Assembly: GCF_943193025.1 (NCBI RefSeq) | Contig: NZ_CALPCQ010000012.1 | Location: forward strand, 1 to 60,031 | Direction: 5' to 3' | Length of the DNA stretch: 60,031 nucleotides | DNA from: Lactobacillus agrestimuris | GTDB lineage: Bacteria; Bacillota; Bacilli; Lactobacillales; Lactobacillaceae | Shown here: positions 16,967 through 26,653 of the stretch, in pieces | Position numbering within the stretch: the first letter of the stretch is position 1 | How the letters are laid out: each line of letters begins with the position of its first letter | Notes under the pieces: model-generated | Database searches by the model: none | The model's input: the letters and a program-made list of their open reading frames with translations, nothing else | Told to the model about the DNA's origin: nothing | Position numbers and translations under genes: made by a program

Positions 16967-19498
16967 ATGGCAGTAAAACGTTTTTACGAAACTTTACACC
17001 CAGAACATTATGATTTGTTTATTGATGTTAATCGGGCAGATAAAACAATTAGTGGTACTTCAACTATTACTGGTGAAGCCCAAGAAGATGTTGTTTTAGT
17101 TAGTCAAAAGTTTATGAAGGTCTCATCAGTTAAGGCCGATGGTAAAGATGTACCGTTTGAAGTTAGTGACGAAGATGAAGCAATTAAGATTAATTTAGGA
17201 AAAACTGGAAAAGTTACCATTGCGATTGACTACACTGCACCGTTAACCGACACAATGATGGGTATTTATCCTTCTTATTACGAACTTAATGGCGAAAAGA
17301 AGCAACTTGTTGGTACACAATTTGAAACCACTTTTGCTCGTCAAGCATTCCCATGTGTTGATGAACCAGAAGCTAAAGCTACCTTTACTTTGGCACTTAA
17401 ATGGGATGAACAACCAGGCGAAATGGCTTTGAGTAATATGCCAGAAATAGAAGTAAAAGATGGTGTTCACCACTTTGAAGAAACAGTTCGCATGTCTAGT
17501 TACTTAGTTGCCTTTGCTTTCGGTGATTTACAAGCTAAATACACTGAAACTAAGGATGGCGTAAAGATCGGTGTCTTCTCAACTAAGGCCCATAAGCCTA
17601 AAGAATTAGACTTCGCTCTTGATATTGCTAAGCGCTCAATCGAATTTTACGAAGAATATTACCAAACTAAGTATCCACTTCCACACTCATGGCAATTGGC
17701 TCTTCCAGATTTCTCAGCTGGTGCTATGGAAAACTGGGGTCTTGTAACTTACCGTGAAGCATATCTTTTACTTGATCCAGATAACACAAGTCTTGAAATG
17801 AAGAAACTTGTTGCAACAGTTATTGCCCACGAACTTGCTCACCAATGGTTCGGTGACTTGGTAACTATGAAATGGTGGGACAACTTATGGCTTAACGAAA
17901 GTTTCGCTAACATGATGGAATATGTTGCCATTGATGCAATTGAACCAGATTGGCATATTTGGGAAATGTTCCAAACCAGTGAAGTTCCTCAAGCATTGAC
18001 TCGTGATGCTACAGATGGTGTCCAACCAATTCAAATGAAGATTAATGACCCAGCAGATATTGATTCAGCCTTTGATGGTGCGATCGTTTACGCTAAGGGA
18101 TCAAGAATGCTTGTCATGGTTCGTGCATTACTTGGTGATGATGCACTTCGTAAGGGTCTTAAGTACTACTTTGACCATCACAAATTTGGTAATTCAACTG
18201 GTGATGACCTATGGAATGCTTTATCAACTGCTACTGATCTTGATATTGCTAAAATCATGCACTCATGGCTTAACCAACCAGGTTACCCAGTAGTTGATGC
18301 CAAGATCAATGAAGCTGGTCACTTGATTTTAAGTCAAAAGCAATTCTTCATCGGTGAAGGTAAAGATGTAGGTAGAACTTGGCAAATTCCTTTGAACGCT
18401 AACTTCGATGCACCTGAAATTATGTCTGAAAAAGAACTTGATTTGGGTGACTACAAGGCTTTACGTGAAAAGGCCGGTAAGGCTCTTCGTTTGAATGTTG
18501 GTAACAGTTCACACTTTATCGTTAAATATGATGATACCTTGCTTAACGATATTTTAGCTGAAAGTCAAAATTTAGATGCGATTGCTAAGACTCAACTCCT
18601 TCAAGATCTTCGTCTTCTTGCAGAAGGTAAGCAAGTTTCATACGCAAAGATTGTGCCACTTTTAATCGAATTCGCTGATGACAAGTCAGGTTTAGTAAAC
18701 ACAGCTCTTTATGTAACTGCTCGTAAGCTTCGTCAATTCGTTGATCCAGATTCTGAAGCCGAAAAGAACTTGAAGAAACTCTTCGATCAATTATCTAAGG
18801 ACCAAGTAGCTCGTCTTGGATGGATGCCAAAGGCTTCTGATAGTGAAAACGATGTTCAAATTCGTCCAGATGTTTTGGCAGCAAGTATTTATGCAGATAA
18901 CGCTGATTCAATTGCTGCAGCTCACAAGATCTTTGAAGAAAATGTTGATAACTTAGAGGGCTTAAATGCAGATATTCGTTCTATCGTTTTAGCAAACGAA
19001 GTGAAGAATTTTGGTAATGATGAATTGATTGATAACTTAATCAAGGAATACACTCAAACTGCTAATCCATCATTCAAGGTAGACCTTCGCAGCGCTATTA
19101 CTTCCACTAAGGATGCTAAGGAAATTAAGAAGCTCGTTTCATACTTTGAAAATGCAGATATTATTAAGCCACAAGATCTTCGTGGCTGGTTTGCTGGTCT
19201 TCTTTCAAACCATAATGGTGAACAAGCAGCCTGGGACTGGATCCGTGAAGATTGGGATTGGCTTGATAAGACCGTTGGTGGTGATATGGAATTCGCTACC
19301 TTTGTCTTGGTAATTTCAAGAGTCTTCAGAACTCAAGCAAGACTTGATGAATTCAAGGCCTTTTTCGAACCTAAACTCAATGTTCAACTTTTGAACCGTG
19401 AAATTAAGATGGATATTAAGGTAATTGAAACAAGAGTAGAACTTGTTAAGGAAGAAGCAGCAGATGTTAATAAGGCAGTTGCTTCAGCCTTAAATTAA
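16967..19498 (+). CDS. pepN: Aminopeptidase N
   Basis: An 843-residue cytosolic M1 zinc aminopeptidase that removes N-terminal residues from peptides. GAMEN lies at 252-256, and the zinc site HELAH at 288-292 with Glu311 in NESF gives HEXXH-18-E. The length matches lactobacillus PepN. AGGAGGT precedes the ATG. The gene is monocistronic with its own terminator. With DtpT directly downstream and PepD at 30.6 kb it forms part of peptide use by an amino-acid auxotroph. Confidence 0.97.
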   Translation: MAVKRFYETLHPEHYDLFIDVNRADKTISGTSTITGEAQEDVVLVSQKFMKVSSVKADGKDVPFEVSDEDEAIKINLGKTGKVTIAIDYTAPLTDTMMGIYPSYYELNGEKKQLVGTQFETTFARQAFPCVDEPEAKATFTLALKWDEQPGEMALSNMPEIEVKDGVHHFEETVRMSSYLVAFAFGDLQAKYTETKDGVKIGVFSTKAHKPKELDFALDIAKRSIEFYEEYYQTKYPLPHSWQLALPDFSAGAMENWGLVTYREAYLLLDPDNTSLEMKKLVATVIAHELAHQWFGDLVTMKWWDNLWLNESFANMMEYVAIDAIEPDWHIWEMFQTSEVPQALTRDATDGVQPIQMKINDPADIDSAFDGAIVYAKGSRMLVMVRALLGDDALRKGLKYYFDHHKFGNSTGDDLWNALSTATDLDIAKIMHSWLNQPGYPVVDAKINEAGHLILSQKQFFIGEGKDVGRTWQIPLNANFDAPEIMSEKELDLGDYKALREKAGKALRLNVGNSSHFIVKYDDTLLNDILAESQNLDAIAKTQLLQDLRLLAEGKQVSYAKIVPLLIEFADDKSGLVNTALYVTARKLRQFVDPDSEAEKNLKKLFDQLSKDQVARLGWMPKASDSENDVQIRPDVLAASIYADNADSIAAAHKIFEENVDNLEGLNADIRSIVLANEVKNFGNDELIDNLIKEYTQTANPSFKVDLRSAITSTKDAKEIKKLVSYFENADIIKPQDLRGWFAGLLSNHNGEQAAWDWIREDWDWLDKTVGGDMEFATFVLVISRVFRTQARLDEFKAFFEPKLNVQLLNREIKMDIKVIETRVELVKEEAADVNKAVASALN

Positions 19499-19535
19499 AC
19501 TTAATTTCTTAAGTGATAATAAGAAAGAATAAACT

Positions 19536-19570
19536 AAAAAAGATAGTTTGCTTCAAAACTATCTTTTTTT
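19536..19570 (+). terminator. Terminator of pepN
   Basis: Stem 19536-19550 with 19554-19569 (one bulge) is followed by T7. Confidence 0.87.
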
Positions 19571-19600
19571 ATGCATAAAAGTATCTACATATATTAAAAC

Positions 19601-19629
19601 TTGACTAATTTATTAAGAAAATTTAAAAT
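19601..19629 (+). promoter_or_regulatory. dtpT promoter
   Basis: TTGACT (19601-19606) and TAAAAT (19624-19629) are separated by exactly 17 nt, 50 nt upstream of the start codon. Confidence 0.75.
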
Positions 19630-19679
19630 TAAGTGTTCGACTCACGCAAAATAAACCTATTAGGGGGGATTTATTAATA

Positions 19680-21164
19680 ATGAGTACAAAGAATTTAGAT
19701 ACGGCCTTCTTCGGTCAACCAAGAGGCTTATCGACTTTATTCTTCACTGAAATGTGGGAAAGATTTAGTTATTACGGCATGAGGGCCATTCTGCTCTTTT
19801 ACATGTACTATGCTGTAACAGCCGGTGGTTTAGGCATGAATCAAGTGACCGCAGCGTCAATCATGTCAATTTATGGATCACTAGTATATCTTTCCGTTGT
19901 TATTGGTGGTTGGCTATCAGATAGAGTATGGGGACCAAGAAGAACAGTCTTTATCGGTGGTGTGTTCATCATGCTTGGACATATTGTGCTTGCACTACCA
20001 ATGGGAGTTGGAGCTTTGTATGTTTCAATTGCTTTAATTGTTATTGGTACTGGTCTTCTTAAGCCTAACGTATCTGACATGGTTGGTGATTTGTATTCAC
20101 CAGAAGATCGCAGACGTGATGCTGGATTCAGTATGTTCGTTTTCGGTATCAATTTAGGTTCTGCCATTGCACCAATTCTTGTTCCTTGGGTTAGTGACAT
20201 CTTTGGTCACGGCGGCCATATGAACTTCCACGCAGGTTTCTCACTTGCCGCAATTGGTATGTTCTTTGGTTTGGTTCAATATTACTTCGATGGCAAGAAA
20301 TACTTATCTGATAAGGGTCTTGTTCCAAATGATCCAATTCCTGCCGATGAATTAAAAAAGATTATTATTAAGGTAGTTTGGGGAATTGTTGCCTTAGCAG
20401 TTATTTTAATTGTGATGGGATTAACTGGTGTATTAAATATTGATAATGTCATTACTTTGATCACTATCTTTGCTATTGCAATTCCAATTTACTACTTCGT
20501 GATGATGCTTAGAAGTCCAAAGGTTACTAAGATTGAACGTTCCCGAGTTTGGGCTTATATTCCACTCTTTATTGCGGCCGCAATTTTTTGGGGAATTGAA
20601 GAATCTGGTTCAGTTGTTTTAGCCTTGTTTGCACAAGAACGTACTGTGTTACATATTGGTGCATGGCACTTCCAAGCAGCTAACTTCCAGACTTTGAATC
20701 CAGTGTTCATTATGATCTTAACGCCATTCTTTGTATGGCTTTGGGAAAACTGGAAGAACCAACCAAGTGCACCAAGTAAGTTTGCTGCTGGTTTGGTCTT
20801 TGCAGGTTTATCCTACGTTTGGATGGCTATTCCTGGTTGGCTATTTGGTACTAGCGGTAGAGTTAGTCCATTCTGGCTTGTAGGTTCATGGTTCATTGTT
20901 GAAATTGCGGAAATGCTTATTTCACCAATTGGTTTATCAGTAACTACTAAGCTTGCTCCAAAGGCATTTAAGTCACAAATGATGAGTATGTGGTTCTTGG
21001 CCGATGCGGTAGGTCAAGCTGTTAACTCACAAATTGTTAAATACTACTCAAGTGCAACTGAAGTACCATACTTCTTAGCAGTTGGTATTGTCAGTGTGAT
21101 TTTCGGTGTAGTAATGTTCTTCTTTAGTAAGAAAATTCATGCTTTAATGGCCGGTGTAAATTAA
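19680..21164 (+). CDS. dtpT: Di-/tripeptide:H+ symporter (POT/PTR family)
   Basis: A 494-residue membrane protein with 12-14 helices that imports di- and tripeptides with protons. The family motif [12 protein letters not shown] lies in helix 1 (residues about 24-35), and the second PTR motif region is [20 protein letters not shown] lies upstream of the ATG, about 11 nt away. It is preceded by a canonical promoter and followed by a terminator, so it is transcribed alone. It supplies substrate to cytosolic peptidases such as PepN and PepD. Confidence 0.94.
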   Translation: MSTKNLDTAFFGQPRGLSTLFFTEMWERFSYYGMRAILLFYMYYAVTAGGLGMNQVTAASIMSIYGSLVYLSVVIGGWLSDRVWGPRRTVFIGGVFIMLGHIVLALPMGVGALYVSIALIVIGTGLLKPNVSDMVGDLYSPEDRRRDAGFSMFVFGINLGSAIAPILVPWVSDIFGHGGHMNFHAGFSLAAIGMFFGLVQYYFDGKKYLSDKGLVPNDPIPADELKKIIIKVVWGIVALAVILIVMGLTGVLNIDNVITLITIFAIAIPIYYFVMMLRSPKVTKIERSRVWAYIPLFIAAAIFWGIEESGSVVLALFAQERTVLHIGAWHFQAANFQTLNPVFIMILTPFFVWLWENWKNQPSAPSKFAAGLVFAGLSYVWMAIPGWLFGTSGRVSPFWLVGSWFIVEIAEMLISPIGLSVTTKLAPKAFKSQMMSMWFLADAVGQAVNSQIVKYYSSATEVPYFLAVGIVSVIFGVVMFFFSKKIHALMAGVN

Positions 21165-21176
21165 AATAAAAATTTT

Positions 21177-21210
21177 AAAATAGTGCTTCAAAAAGGAGCA
21201 CTATTTTTTT
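21177..21210 (+). terminator. Terminator of dtpT
   Basis: Perfect 11-bp stem (21177-21187 with 21197-21207) followed by a T run. Confidence 0.86.
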
Positions 21211-21222
21211 ATCCCAAAATCT

Positions 21223-21251
21223 TGAAATTATAAACACTTGTTCGCTATAAT
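21223..21251 (+). promoter_or_regulatory. Promoter with embedded LexA (SOS) box
   Basis: TTGAAA (21223-21228) and TATAAT (21246-21251) are 17 nt apart. The spacer holds CGAACAAGTGTTTA on the minus strand (21231-21244), which fits the Gram-positive LexA consensus CGAACRNRYGTTY- except at the last base. Confidence 0.72.
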
Positions 21252-21282
21252 TAAAACAAACAAACGTTTAGGTGGGATAAAA

Positions 21283-22590
21283 ATGTATGACTATCGGTAT
21301 GAGCCACATAATGTGATTTTTATGATTGATAACAAATCTTTCTTTGCAAGTTGTGAAGCGATTCGCCTTGGAAAAAATCCAATGGAAGTCTGTTTAGCAG
21401 TTGTTTCTCATCAACCAGGAGCCAATTACGATAGTGGGTTGATTATGGCTGCTTCTCCTTTGGCTAAGAAAAAGTATGGCTTATCAAATGTTATGCGAGT
21501 AAGAGATCTTCCTTCAAGAGAAGAAGCGCCAGATCTGATTCTTACCCCACCACATATGAATTTATATATTAAGCGAAGCATTGAAGTAATGGGAATCTTT
21601 CAAAAGTATGCGGCCGATGAAGATGTCCATATGTATTCGATCGATGAAGGGATGATTGATATGACTAAGTCATGGAAATTATTCGGTAGCGATCCTTATT
21701 ATGTTGCAAGAAAGATACAGAAGGAGATTCACGATAAGCTAGGTTTATATACAACTTGTGGAATTGGAGAAAATCCACTGCTTGCTAAACTTGCAATGGA
21801 TATTGAAGCTAAACATCGCAGTTCAATGATTGCTTATTGGCATTATCTTGACGTTCCCGATACAGTTTGGAAAATTAAGGAACTAGAGGATGCGTGGGGA
21901 ATTAATAAGAGAACTGCTAGAAGGTTGAGAAAGTTAAAAATTAATACCATGTATGATTTAGCTCATACTAGTCCCAAGATATTAAGAGATGAATTTGGTG
22001 TGATTGGCGAACAACTTTTTGCTGAAAGCTGGGGTGTCGATCGTAGTATTATTAGTCAACGCTATCATCCGAAATCCAAAAGTTATGGGAATGCACAAGT
22101 ATTACCACGAAATTATTATAATCAACGCGAAATTGAAATCGTTATTCGAGAAATTGGTGAACAGGTTGCTGCGAGAATTAGATTTCGAGGTTTGCAGGCC
22201 GGACAAGTTAGTTTGTCAATTGGATATGCTTTAGATGAAGGAAAGCGCAAAGGTTTTAGTGCTCAAAAGAAGATCACACCAACTAATATTAGCCATGATA
22301 TAGTTAAGATTTTACTCAATCTTTTTCGAAATAATTGGGAAAAAGAAGCGGTTAGAACTATTTCAGTTAGTTTGAGCAGGCTTGGTGAAGATAAAAGTAT
22401 GCAGTTGTCGATGCTAGAACCAGTAGAATTGCAGCTTAAAAGGCACAAATTAGATAGTGTTATCGATGATATTCGTAAAAAATATGGTTTTACTAGCTTA
22501 GTTAAAGCATCAAGTTTGGCAAAAGGGGCAACGGCCATTCAACGAAGTAAGTTAGTTGGCGGACATAATGGAGGAAATAGCTATGAGTAA
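21283..22590 (+). CDS. Y-family DNA polymerase (UmuC/UvrX-like)
   Basis: A 435-residue translesion polymerase. The palm motifs are FMIDNKSFFASCEA (about residues 9-22, metal-binding Asp) and YSIDEGMID (the second acidic pair). A helix-hairpin-helix thumb region around WGINKRTARRL and a C-terminal little-finger domain follow. It should bypass DNA lesions with low fidelity during the SOS response. The ATG at 21283 is chosen because it follows GGTGGGA and lies downstream of the promoter. An in-frame TTG at 21238 would precede the -10. The YolD-like gene overlaps its end by 8 nt. Confidence 0.9.
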   Translation: MYDYRYEPHNVIFMIDNKSFFASCEAIRLGKNPMEVCLAVVSHQPGANYDSGLIMAASPLAKKKYGLSNVMRVRDLPSREEAPDLILTPPHMNLYIKRSIEVMGIFQKYAADEDVHMYSIDEGMIDMTKSWKLFGSDPYYVARKIQKEIHDKLGLYTTCGIGENPLLAKLAMDIEAKHRSSMIAYWHYLDVPDTVWKIKELEDAWGINKRTARRLRKLKINTMYDLAHTSPKILRDEFGVIGEQLFAESWGVDRSIISQRYHPKSKSYGNAQVLPRNYYNQREIEIVIREIGEQVAARIRFRGLQAGQVSLSIGYALDEGKRKGFSAQKKITPTNISHDIVKILLNLFRNNWEKEAVRTISVSLSRLGEDKSMQLSMLEPVELQLKRHKLDSVIDDIRKKYGFTSLVKASSLAKGATAIQRSKLVGGHNGGNSYE

Positions 22591-22945
22591 GGATTTTGAT
22601 CGAGAAGTGACGGAATTTTTCAAAAATTATCAAGACCGTGGAATGGTTAAATGGATGGGTTTTTACTTAAGTGACCATGTGGCCAAGATTAACCAGAGAA
22701 ACCGTGAGCGGGTAAAATATAATCCAAAAAAGTCAGAAATGACTCAAGACGAAATCGGGCAGATTTTGTTTGAAGCCTTTAGTCAGCATAAGCAAGTCAG
22801 CGTGCAACTGAATACTTTAAGTGATGAAACCGATTATCTTGATGATATCGTTGGCTTTGTCAATGGTTATCACGATGATCAATTAATTGTGATTTCAGAT
22901 CAGATAATTGATCTGGAAGAAATAAATCATGTGAAAATCTTGTAA
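22583..22945 (+). CDS. YolD-like protein
   Basis: A 120-residue cytosolic protein of the YolD-like family. The family core DRGMVKWMGFYLSDHV is at about residues 18-33. In Bacillus and its phages YolD-like genes sit next to UvrX/UmuC-type polymerases. Here the gene starts inside the polymerase stop region behind GGAGGA (22570-22575), so it is co-translated and under the same LexA-box promoter. The molecular role is unknown. By analogy it may help or restrain the polymerase as UmuD does elsewhere, but no self-cleavage motif is visible. Confidence 0.85.
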   Translation: MSKDFDREVTEFFKNYQDRGMVKWMGFYLSDHVAKINQRNRERVKYNPKKSEMTQDEIGQILFEAFSQHKQVSVQLNTLSDETDYLDDIVGFVNGYHDDQLIVISDQIIDLEEINHVKIL

Positions 22946-22947
22946 AG

Positions 22948-22981
22948 AAAAATGCCTAGGAAAATTTTCCTAGACATTTTT
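22948..22981. terminator. Bidirectional terminator
   Basis: Inverted repeat AAAAATGcCTAGGAAAA with TTTTCCTAGaCATTTTT, one mismatch. It lies between the yolD-like gene and the convergent L,D-transpeptidase. Confidence 0.82.
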
Positions 22982-23017
22982 GTTAAACCAGTTATAAGTG
23001 TATTTATATTTTTTACT

Positions 23018-24214
23018 CTAGTTATAAACGATTACTGCTTCATCCTTGATTACATTGCTCCAAACGCTGTGAACTTCGCTTGGACGAATGTTTACACATC
23101 CGTGTGAGCCACCTTTGAGGTAGGCAGTTTTACTCCAATCGCTTCTCCAACTTGCATCGTGGAAACCACAGCCTGAAAGGGTAAATGGCATCCAGTATTG
23201 AACCTTAGATGCATAGCTTGAACCATCATCATTGGTTCCGCGCAAAGTACTTGGTGATTCTTTATATTGAATGTACCAAACACCAATAGGAGTTCTATTG
23301 CCCTTACCACCGTTATAAGTGCCAGTTACAACATCGTTTAGGTGGACCACAGTTTTACCATTTCTTACCACCCACATTGCTTGCTTCTTAATTGAAACTA
23401 CAACATAGTTTTTGCCAATACCATTGTTACTCTTGTCATAGCCATGAGCGTAAGTACTGTAACCTAAACCGTAAATGTAGTCTTTACCATCAATTTCCTT
23501 AGTACCATCCATGAAGGCTTTCTCAATTGCAGCTTGAGCCTTTTTTACATTAACGCCCCAACCGTAACTTTCGTTCTTGACTGTAATTGTTTTACCGTCT
23601 GGAACTTTGAACTTATAGCTCTTGTGAAGCGTAGAAACTTCTTTGTCGATTTGGTCTAACTTTTTAGTTAATTTATCAACATTTTCAAATTTGTACTTAC
23701 CGTCTTGATAACTAGCTTCATCAATTAAGTCATCAGCTTTAAGTTTGTAGTTTTTGCCGTCAAGTTTGTAATTTACAACAGCCGAATTTATTTTCTTAAG
23801 TCTATTTTGTGCGGTATCTAATTCTTTCCAACTATAGTTATAGGATTTATTATTTGGTGTATCAGTATGTTGCTTATTAAAGTAATCCTTAACTTCATTT
23901 GTAGTAATAGTTTGGATTTGTGGATTTCGCTTCAAAATAACCTTATCATTAACTAAGTTAACGGTATTGTTGGCTTTTTCATTAATCTTCTCAGTTGCCT
24001 TATTAACGGTAAGGTTACCAACTTTCACTCCGTAGATTGTTACATTCGGATTGAAGTGGCTAGTTGCAAATTTTCTGGCTTTTGCTTCACTAGCTACGCG
24101 ATTATTGTGGATCACAATTCCAAATATGACACCTAGGACAATGATAATTCCAGCGATGATTAAATAGATGTTGTTTCGATTAGTTCTTTTTCTTAAATTT
24201 TTTCTCGATTCCAT
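23018..24214 (-). CDS. L,D-transpeptidase (YkuD domain), membrane-anchored
   Basis: A 398-residue envelope protein. A basic start is followed by one membrane helix (about 15-35). The extracellular part carries a PG_binding_4-like region (about 60-240) and a C-terminal YkuD catalytic domain with SHGCVNIRPS, nucleophile Cys373 and His371. Such enzymes make 3-3 cross-links in peptidoglycan or attach groups to it. The start has no clear ribosome binding site, so expression may be low or the start further in. Convergent with the SOS pair and divergent from the GalT-like gene. Confidence 0.9.
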   Translation of the reverse strand: MESRKNLRKRTNRNNIYLIIAGIIIVLGVIFGIVIHNNRVASEAKARKFATSHFNPNVTIYGVKVGNLTVNKATEKINEKANNTVNLVNDKVILKRNPQIQTITTNEVKDYFNKQHTDTPNNKSYNYSWKELDTAQNRLKKINSAVVNYKLDGKNYKLKADDLIDEASYQDGKYKFENVDKLTKKLDQIDKEVSTLHKSYKFKVPDGKTITVKNESYGWGVNVKKAQAAIEKAFMDGTKEIDGKDYIYGLGYSTYAHGYDKSNNGIGKNYVVVSIKKQAMWVVRNGKTVVHLNDVVTGTYNGGKGNRTPIGVWYIQYKESPSTLRGTNDDGSSYASKVQYWMPFTLSGCGFHDASWRSDWSKTAYLKGGSHGCVNIRPSEVHSVWSNVIKDEAVIVYN

Positions 24215-24297
24215 TTTGTCAGTCCAATTTTATTTTACGAATAAATGTTTGCATAAAAGTTTATCATCATTACTTATTTAAGTAAAGCAGATATTTT

Positions 24298-24352
24298 TTT
24301 ACATGTAAGCTAATAATTCCATTATAATGCATTATATTGAGATTAAAGGGGG
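24298..24352 (+). promoter_or_regulatory. Promoter -10 and RBS that decide the GalT-like start
   Basis: TATAAT at 24323-24328 overlaps a possible ATG at 24327, so that ATG cannot lie in the mRNA if this is the promoter. AAAGGGGG at 24345-24352 points to GTG at 24360. The -35 is weak (TTTACA, 24298-24303). Confidence 0.55.
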
Positions 24353-24359
24353 AATTTTT

Positions 24360-25151
24360 GTGTTAAATGATCCAATTATCTTTCAGATGAATATTGCTAA
24401 AGATAAACCACAGTCCTATCGAAAGGACAAGCCGAAGAAAGGTTGTCCTTTTTGTGATGTGGAGAATTTAACTGATATTTATAAACGTGATGGAGATATA
24501 ATTTGGCTTCATAATAAATTCCCAACATTAGTGGATACAGTTCAGACTGTTTTGATCGAATCGAATGATCATCATGGTGATATTGCTAGCTATAGTAAGG
24601 AGCATAATCGCGAAGTGATGAAGTTCGCTCTAGATTGTTTTGAAGAGATGCGGCAAGATAGCAGGTATCAATCAGTTGTTTGGTATAAAAATTTCGGTCC
24701 GAATTCTGGTGGTTCTTTAATTCATCCTCATATGCAAATTGTTGGCTTTGAAAAAGAAAATGCCTACAAATATACCCATAAGAATAACTTTGAAGGGATT
24801 AAGGTATTTGAGGATGGGGATGTTGAAGTTAACATTGCAACCCATCCCATGCAGGGTTATACCGAGCTAAATATCAATACTTTAAAAAGACAAAATTTGA
24901 ATTTATGGGCAGATTGGATTCAAAGCGGCGTTAAATATATGCTAAATATTATGTATGATGGTCGTTGCGATTCTTACAATCTTTTCTTCTATCCACGTGA
25001 AGATGGTGGAATTTGTGCTAAATTAATTACCCGTTTCAATGCGCCACCATATTTTGTTGGTTATAAATTATCCCAAGTTAATGATGATGAAACCTTAAAA
25101 ATGGAAGCTAGCAGATTCAGAAAGTTTTATGATAATGGCTCAAAGATATAA
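24360..25151 (+). CDS. GalT-like HIT-superfamily protein (DUF4931)
   Basis: A 263-residue cytosolic protein resembling galactose-1-phosphate uridylyltransferases of the HIT superfamily. An N-terminal CPFC pair resembles the zinc site. GGSLIHPHMQIVGF carries the HPH catalytic-type histidines and is preceded by NFGPNSGGS. It is shorter than true GalT (about 330-490 residues), and no Leloir genes are nearby, so the substrate is unknown. The GTG start is preferred because of AAAGGGGG 7 nt upstream. Followed by a terminator shared with the convergent gene. Confidence 0.75.
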   Translation: MLNDPIIFQMNIAKDKPQSYRKDKPKKGCPFCDVENLTDIYKRDGDIIWLHNKFPTLVDTVQTVLIESNDHHGDIASYSKEHNREVMKFALDCFEEMRQDSRYQSVVWYKNFGPNSGGSLIHPHMQIVGFEKENAYKYTHKNNFEGIKVFEDGDVEVNIATHPMQGYTELNINTLKRQNLNLWADWIQSGVKYMLNIMYDGRCDSYNLFFYPREDGGICAKLITRFNAPPYFVGYKLSQVNDDETLKMEASRFRKFYDNGSKI

Positions 25152-25180
25152 AAAAGAGGGGCAGTTTGCTCCTCTTTTTC
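25151..25180. terminator. Bidirectional terminator
   Basis: AAAAAGAGGGGCA pairs with TGCTCCTCTTTTT around GTT, with one mismatch, giving A and T runs on the two strands. Confidence 0.8.
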
Positions 25181-25831
25181 TTAAAACTTAGTTTCAGCGA
25201 TATCATCTTCAGGACGATGAGCTTGAATTCGAAGGACATTCCATTCAAATTCTTCAATTGGCTTAGATAATTTAATTTTCAATTCATTATCTTTAAAATT
25301 AAATTCTAAAGTTTCACGATGTTCAATCCATTCTACACGGTTAGGTTCCTGGCTTAAACCTGAAACTATAATTTGTGCTGGAATTTGTTCCTTAATAAAG
25401 ACATACTTTTGGTATGCCGCATGACGATTTTCTAAAACAAAAGCTGTTTCATCATCAACCGTTAAATCGGATTTAGTTCCCTCGTTTAAAGCATGACCAA
25501 ACATGTGCATCCAATTATTAATTGCATCCAAAAGCTTAGCAGACGCTTCATCAATTTGACCATCTTCATTAACATTTACATTAATGATAGTTGCTTGATT
25601 ATTTTTACGGTTAGAAACAATGGTATCAATGACATTATCTGCAGTTAAATCTTGACCGTCACTAGTATCAATTAACTTAATAGTATATTTTTCACTAGCC
25701 GTCTTAAAAAGGTCGTTGGCATTAATTGCACGAATGCCAATATTGCGAGCGGTTCTAACTAATTGATCTGGATCAATGTTATTTGGATCAGCTAGTTTAA
25801 AATTTAAAATAATTGCGAAATCGGGATTCAT
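25181..25831 (-). CDS. Hypothetical protein, 216 aa
   Basis: I do not recognise this protein. It is acidic with no signal peptide or membrane segment. The N-terminal half (1-100) reads like an alternating beta/alpha region (FAIILNFKL, TIINVNVNEDGQ). Residues 150-216 are rich in beta strands (AQIIVSGL, LEFNFKDNELKIKLSK, WNVLRIQAHR) and could form a small sandwich domain. Such a tail can resemble carbohydrate-enzyme C-termini, but no catalytic motif is visible. It is divergent from yaaA with about 60 nt between, which should hold both promoters. Confidence 0.7.
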   Translation of the reverse strand: MNPDFAIILNFKLADPNNIDPDQLVRTARNIGIRAINANDLFKTASEKYTIKLIDTSDGQDLTADNVIDTIVSNRKNNQATIINVNVNEDGQIDEASAKLLDAINNWMHMFGHALNEGTKSDLTVDDETAFVLENRHAAYQKYVFIKEQIPAQIIVSGLSQEPNRVEWIEHRETLEFNFKDNELKIKLSKPIEEFEWNVLRIQAHRPEDDIAETKF

Positions 25832-25891
25832 AACAACACTCCTCTATATAATTCTTATTAATTGTAACTTATTAGGAAGGAAATAGAAAAG

Positions 25892-26653
25892 ATGAAGATA
25901 ATTATTGCACCAGCTAAAAAGATTAAACGAGATCTTGATAGCTTTCCAGTTCAAAGTAGACCGATGTTTTTAGAGAAAACTAAAGTCTTAGCAGAATTCT
26001 TGCAGTCAAGAAGTGATGACCAACTTAAACTTTTATGGCAAGCAAGTGATCAGGTTATTCAAAAAAGCAAGCTCCAGCTAAAAGAAATGAACCTAGAAAA
26101 TCATCTGACTCCAGCAATCATCGCCTTTTCAGGAATTCAATATCAATATATGGCACCGGATTTATTTACTCAACCTGCACTTGACTATATTCAGGATAAT
26201 TTGCGCATTCTTTCTGGTTTTTATGGAAGTTTAAGACCGTTTGATGGAATTAGTCCATATCGCCTTGAAATGAAAACTCAAATGGTGGGCTTCAAAGATT
26301 ATAGTTTGTACCATTTCTGGGGCGAAGATCTTGCAAATGAAATCTTCAAAGATGATGATTTGGTTATTAATTTGGCTTCTAAAGAATATTCAAGAGCGAT
26401 TGCACCATATTTATCAGAGGATAGAAAAATGATTACTGTTGATTTTCAAGAAAGGAAAAATGAAAAGTGGCGGACAATTGCAACCCATGCCAAGATGGCC
26501 AGAGGTGAAATGGTGCGCTTTATGGCCGAAAGACAAATAAAAAATCCTGCAGAGTTGCAAGATTTTCATGATTTTGATTTTCAATATACACCTGAGGTAA
26601 GTACAGATGATCATTATGTCTTTCGGACAGACTTTGATTTTAAGCGCCGCTAG
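25892..26653 (+). CDS. yaaA: Peroxide stress protein YaaA (UPF0246)
   Basis: A 253-residue cytosolic protein of the YaaA/DUF328 family. Hallmarks are MKIIIAPAKK, the central GFYGSLRPFDGISPYRLEM and the C-terminal ITVDFQERKNEKW and HAKMARGEMVRFM segments. In E. coli YaaA lowers free iron and limits Fenton damage during H2O2 stress. That fits a H2O2-forming organism, but no regulation is visible here. AGGAAGG precedes the ATG. Its stop codon overlaps the stop of the convergent esterase gene by 4 nt. Confidence 0.9.
   Translation: MKIIIAPAKKIKRDLDSFPVQSRPMFLEKTKVLAEFLQSRSDDQLKLLWQASDQVIQKSKLQLKEMNLENHLTPAIIAFSGIQYQYMAPDLFTQPALDYIQDNLRILSGFYGSLRPFDGISPYRLEMKTQMVGFKDYSLYHFWGEDLANEIFKDDDLVINLASKEYSRAIAPYLSEDRKMITVDFQERKNEKWRTIATHAKMARGEMVRFMAERQIKNPAELQDFHDFDFQYTPEVSTDDHYVFRTDFDFKRR

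Noticed and set aside
24984-25000. CCACGTGAA core resembling parS in the GalT-like gene
   Set aside because: The outer halves do not match, and it lies in ordinary coding sequence for YPREDG.
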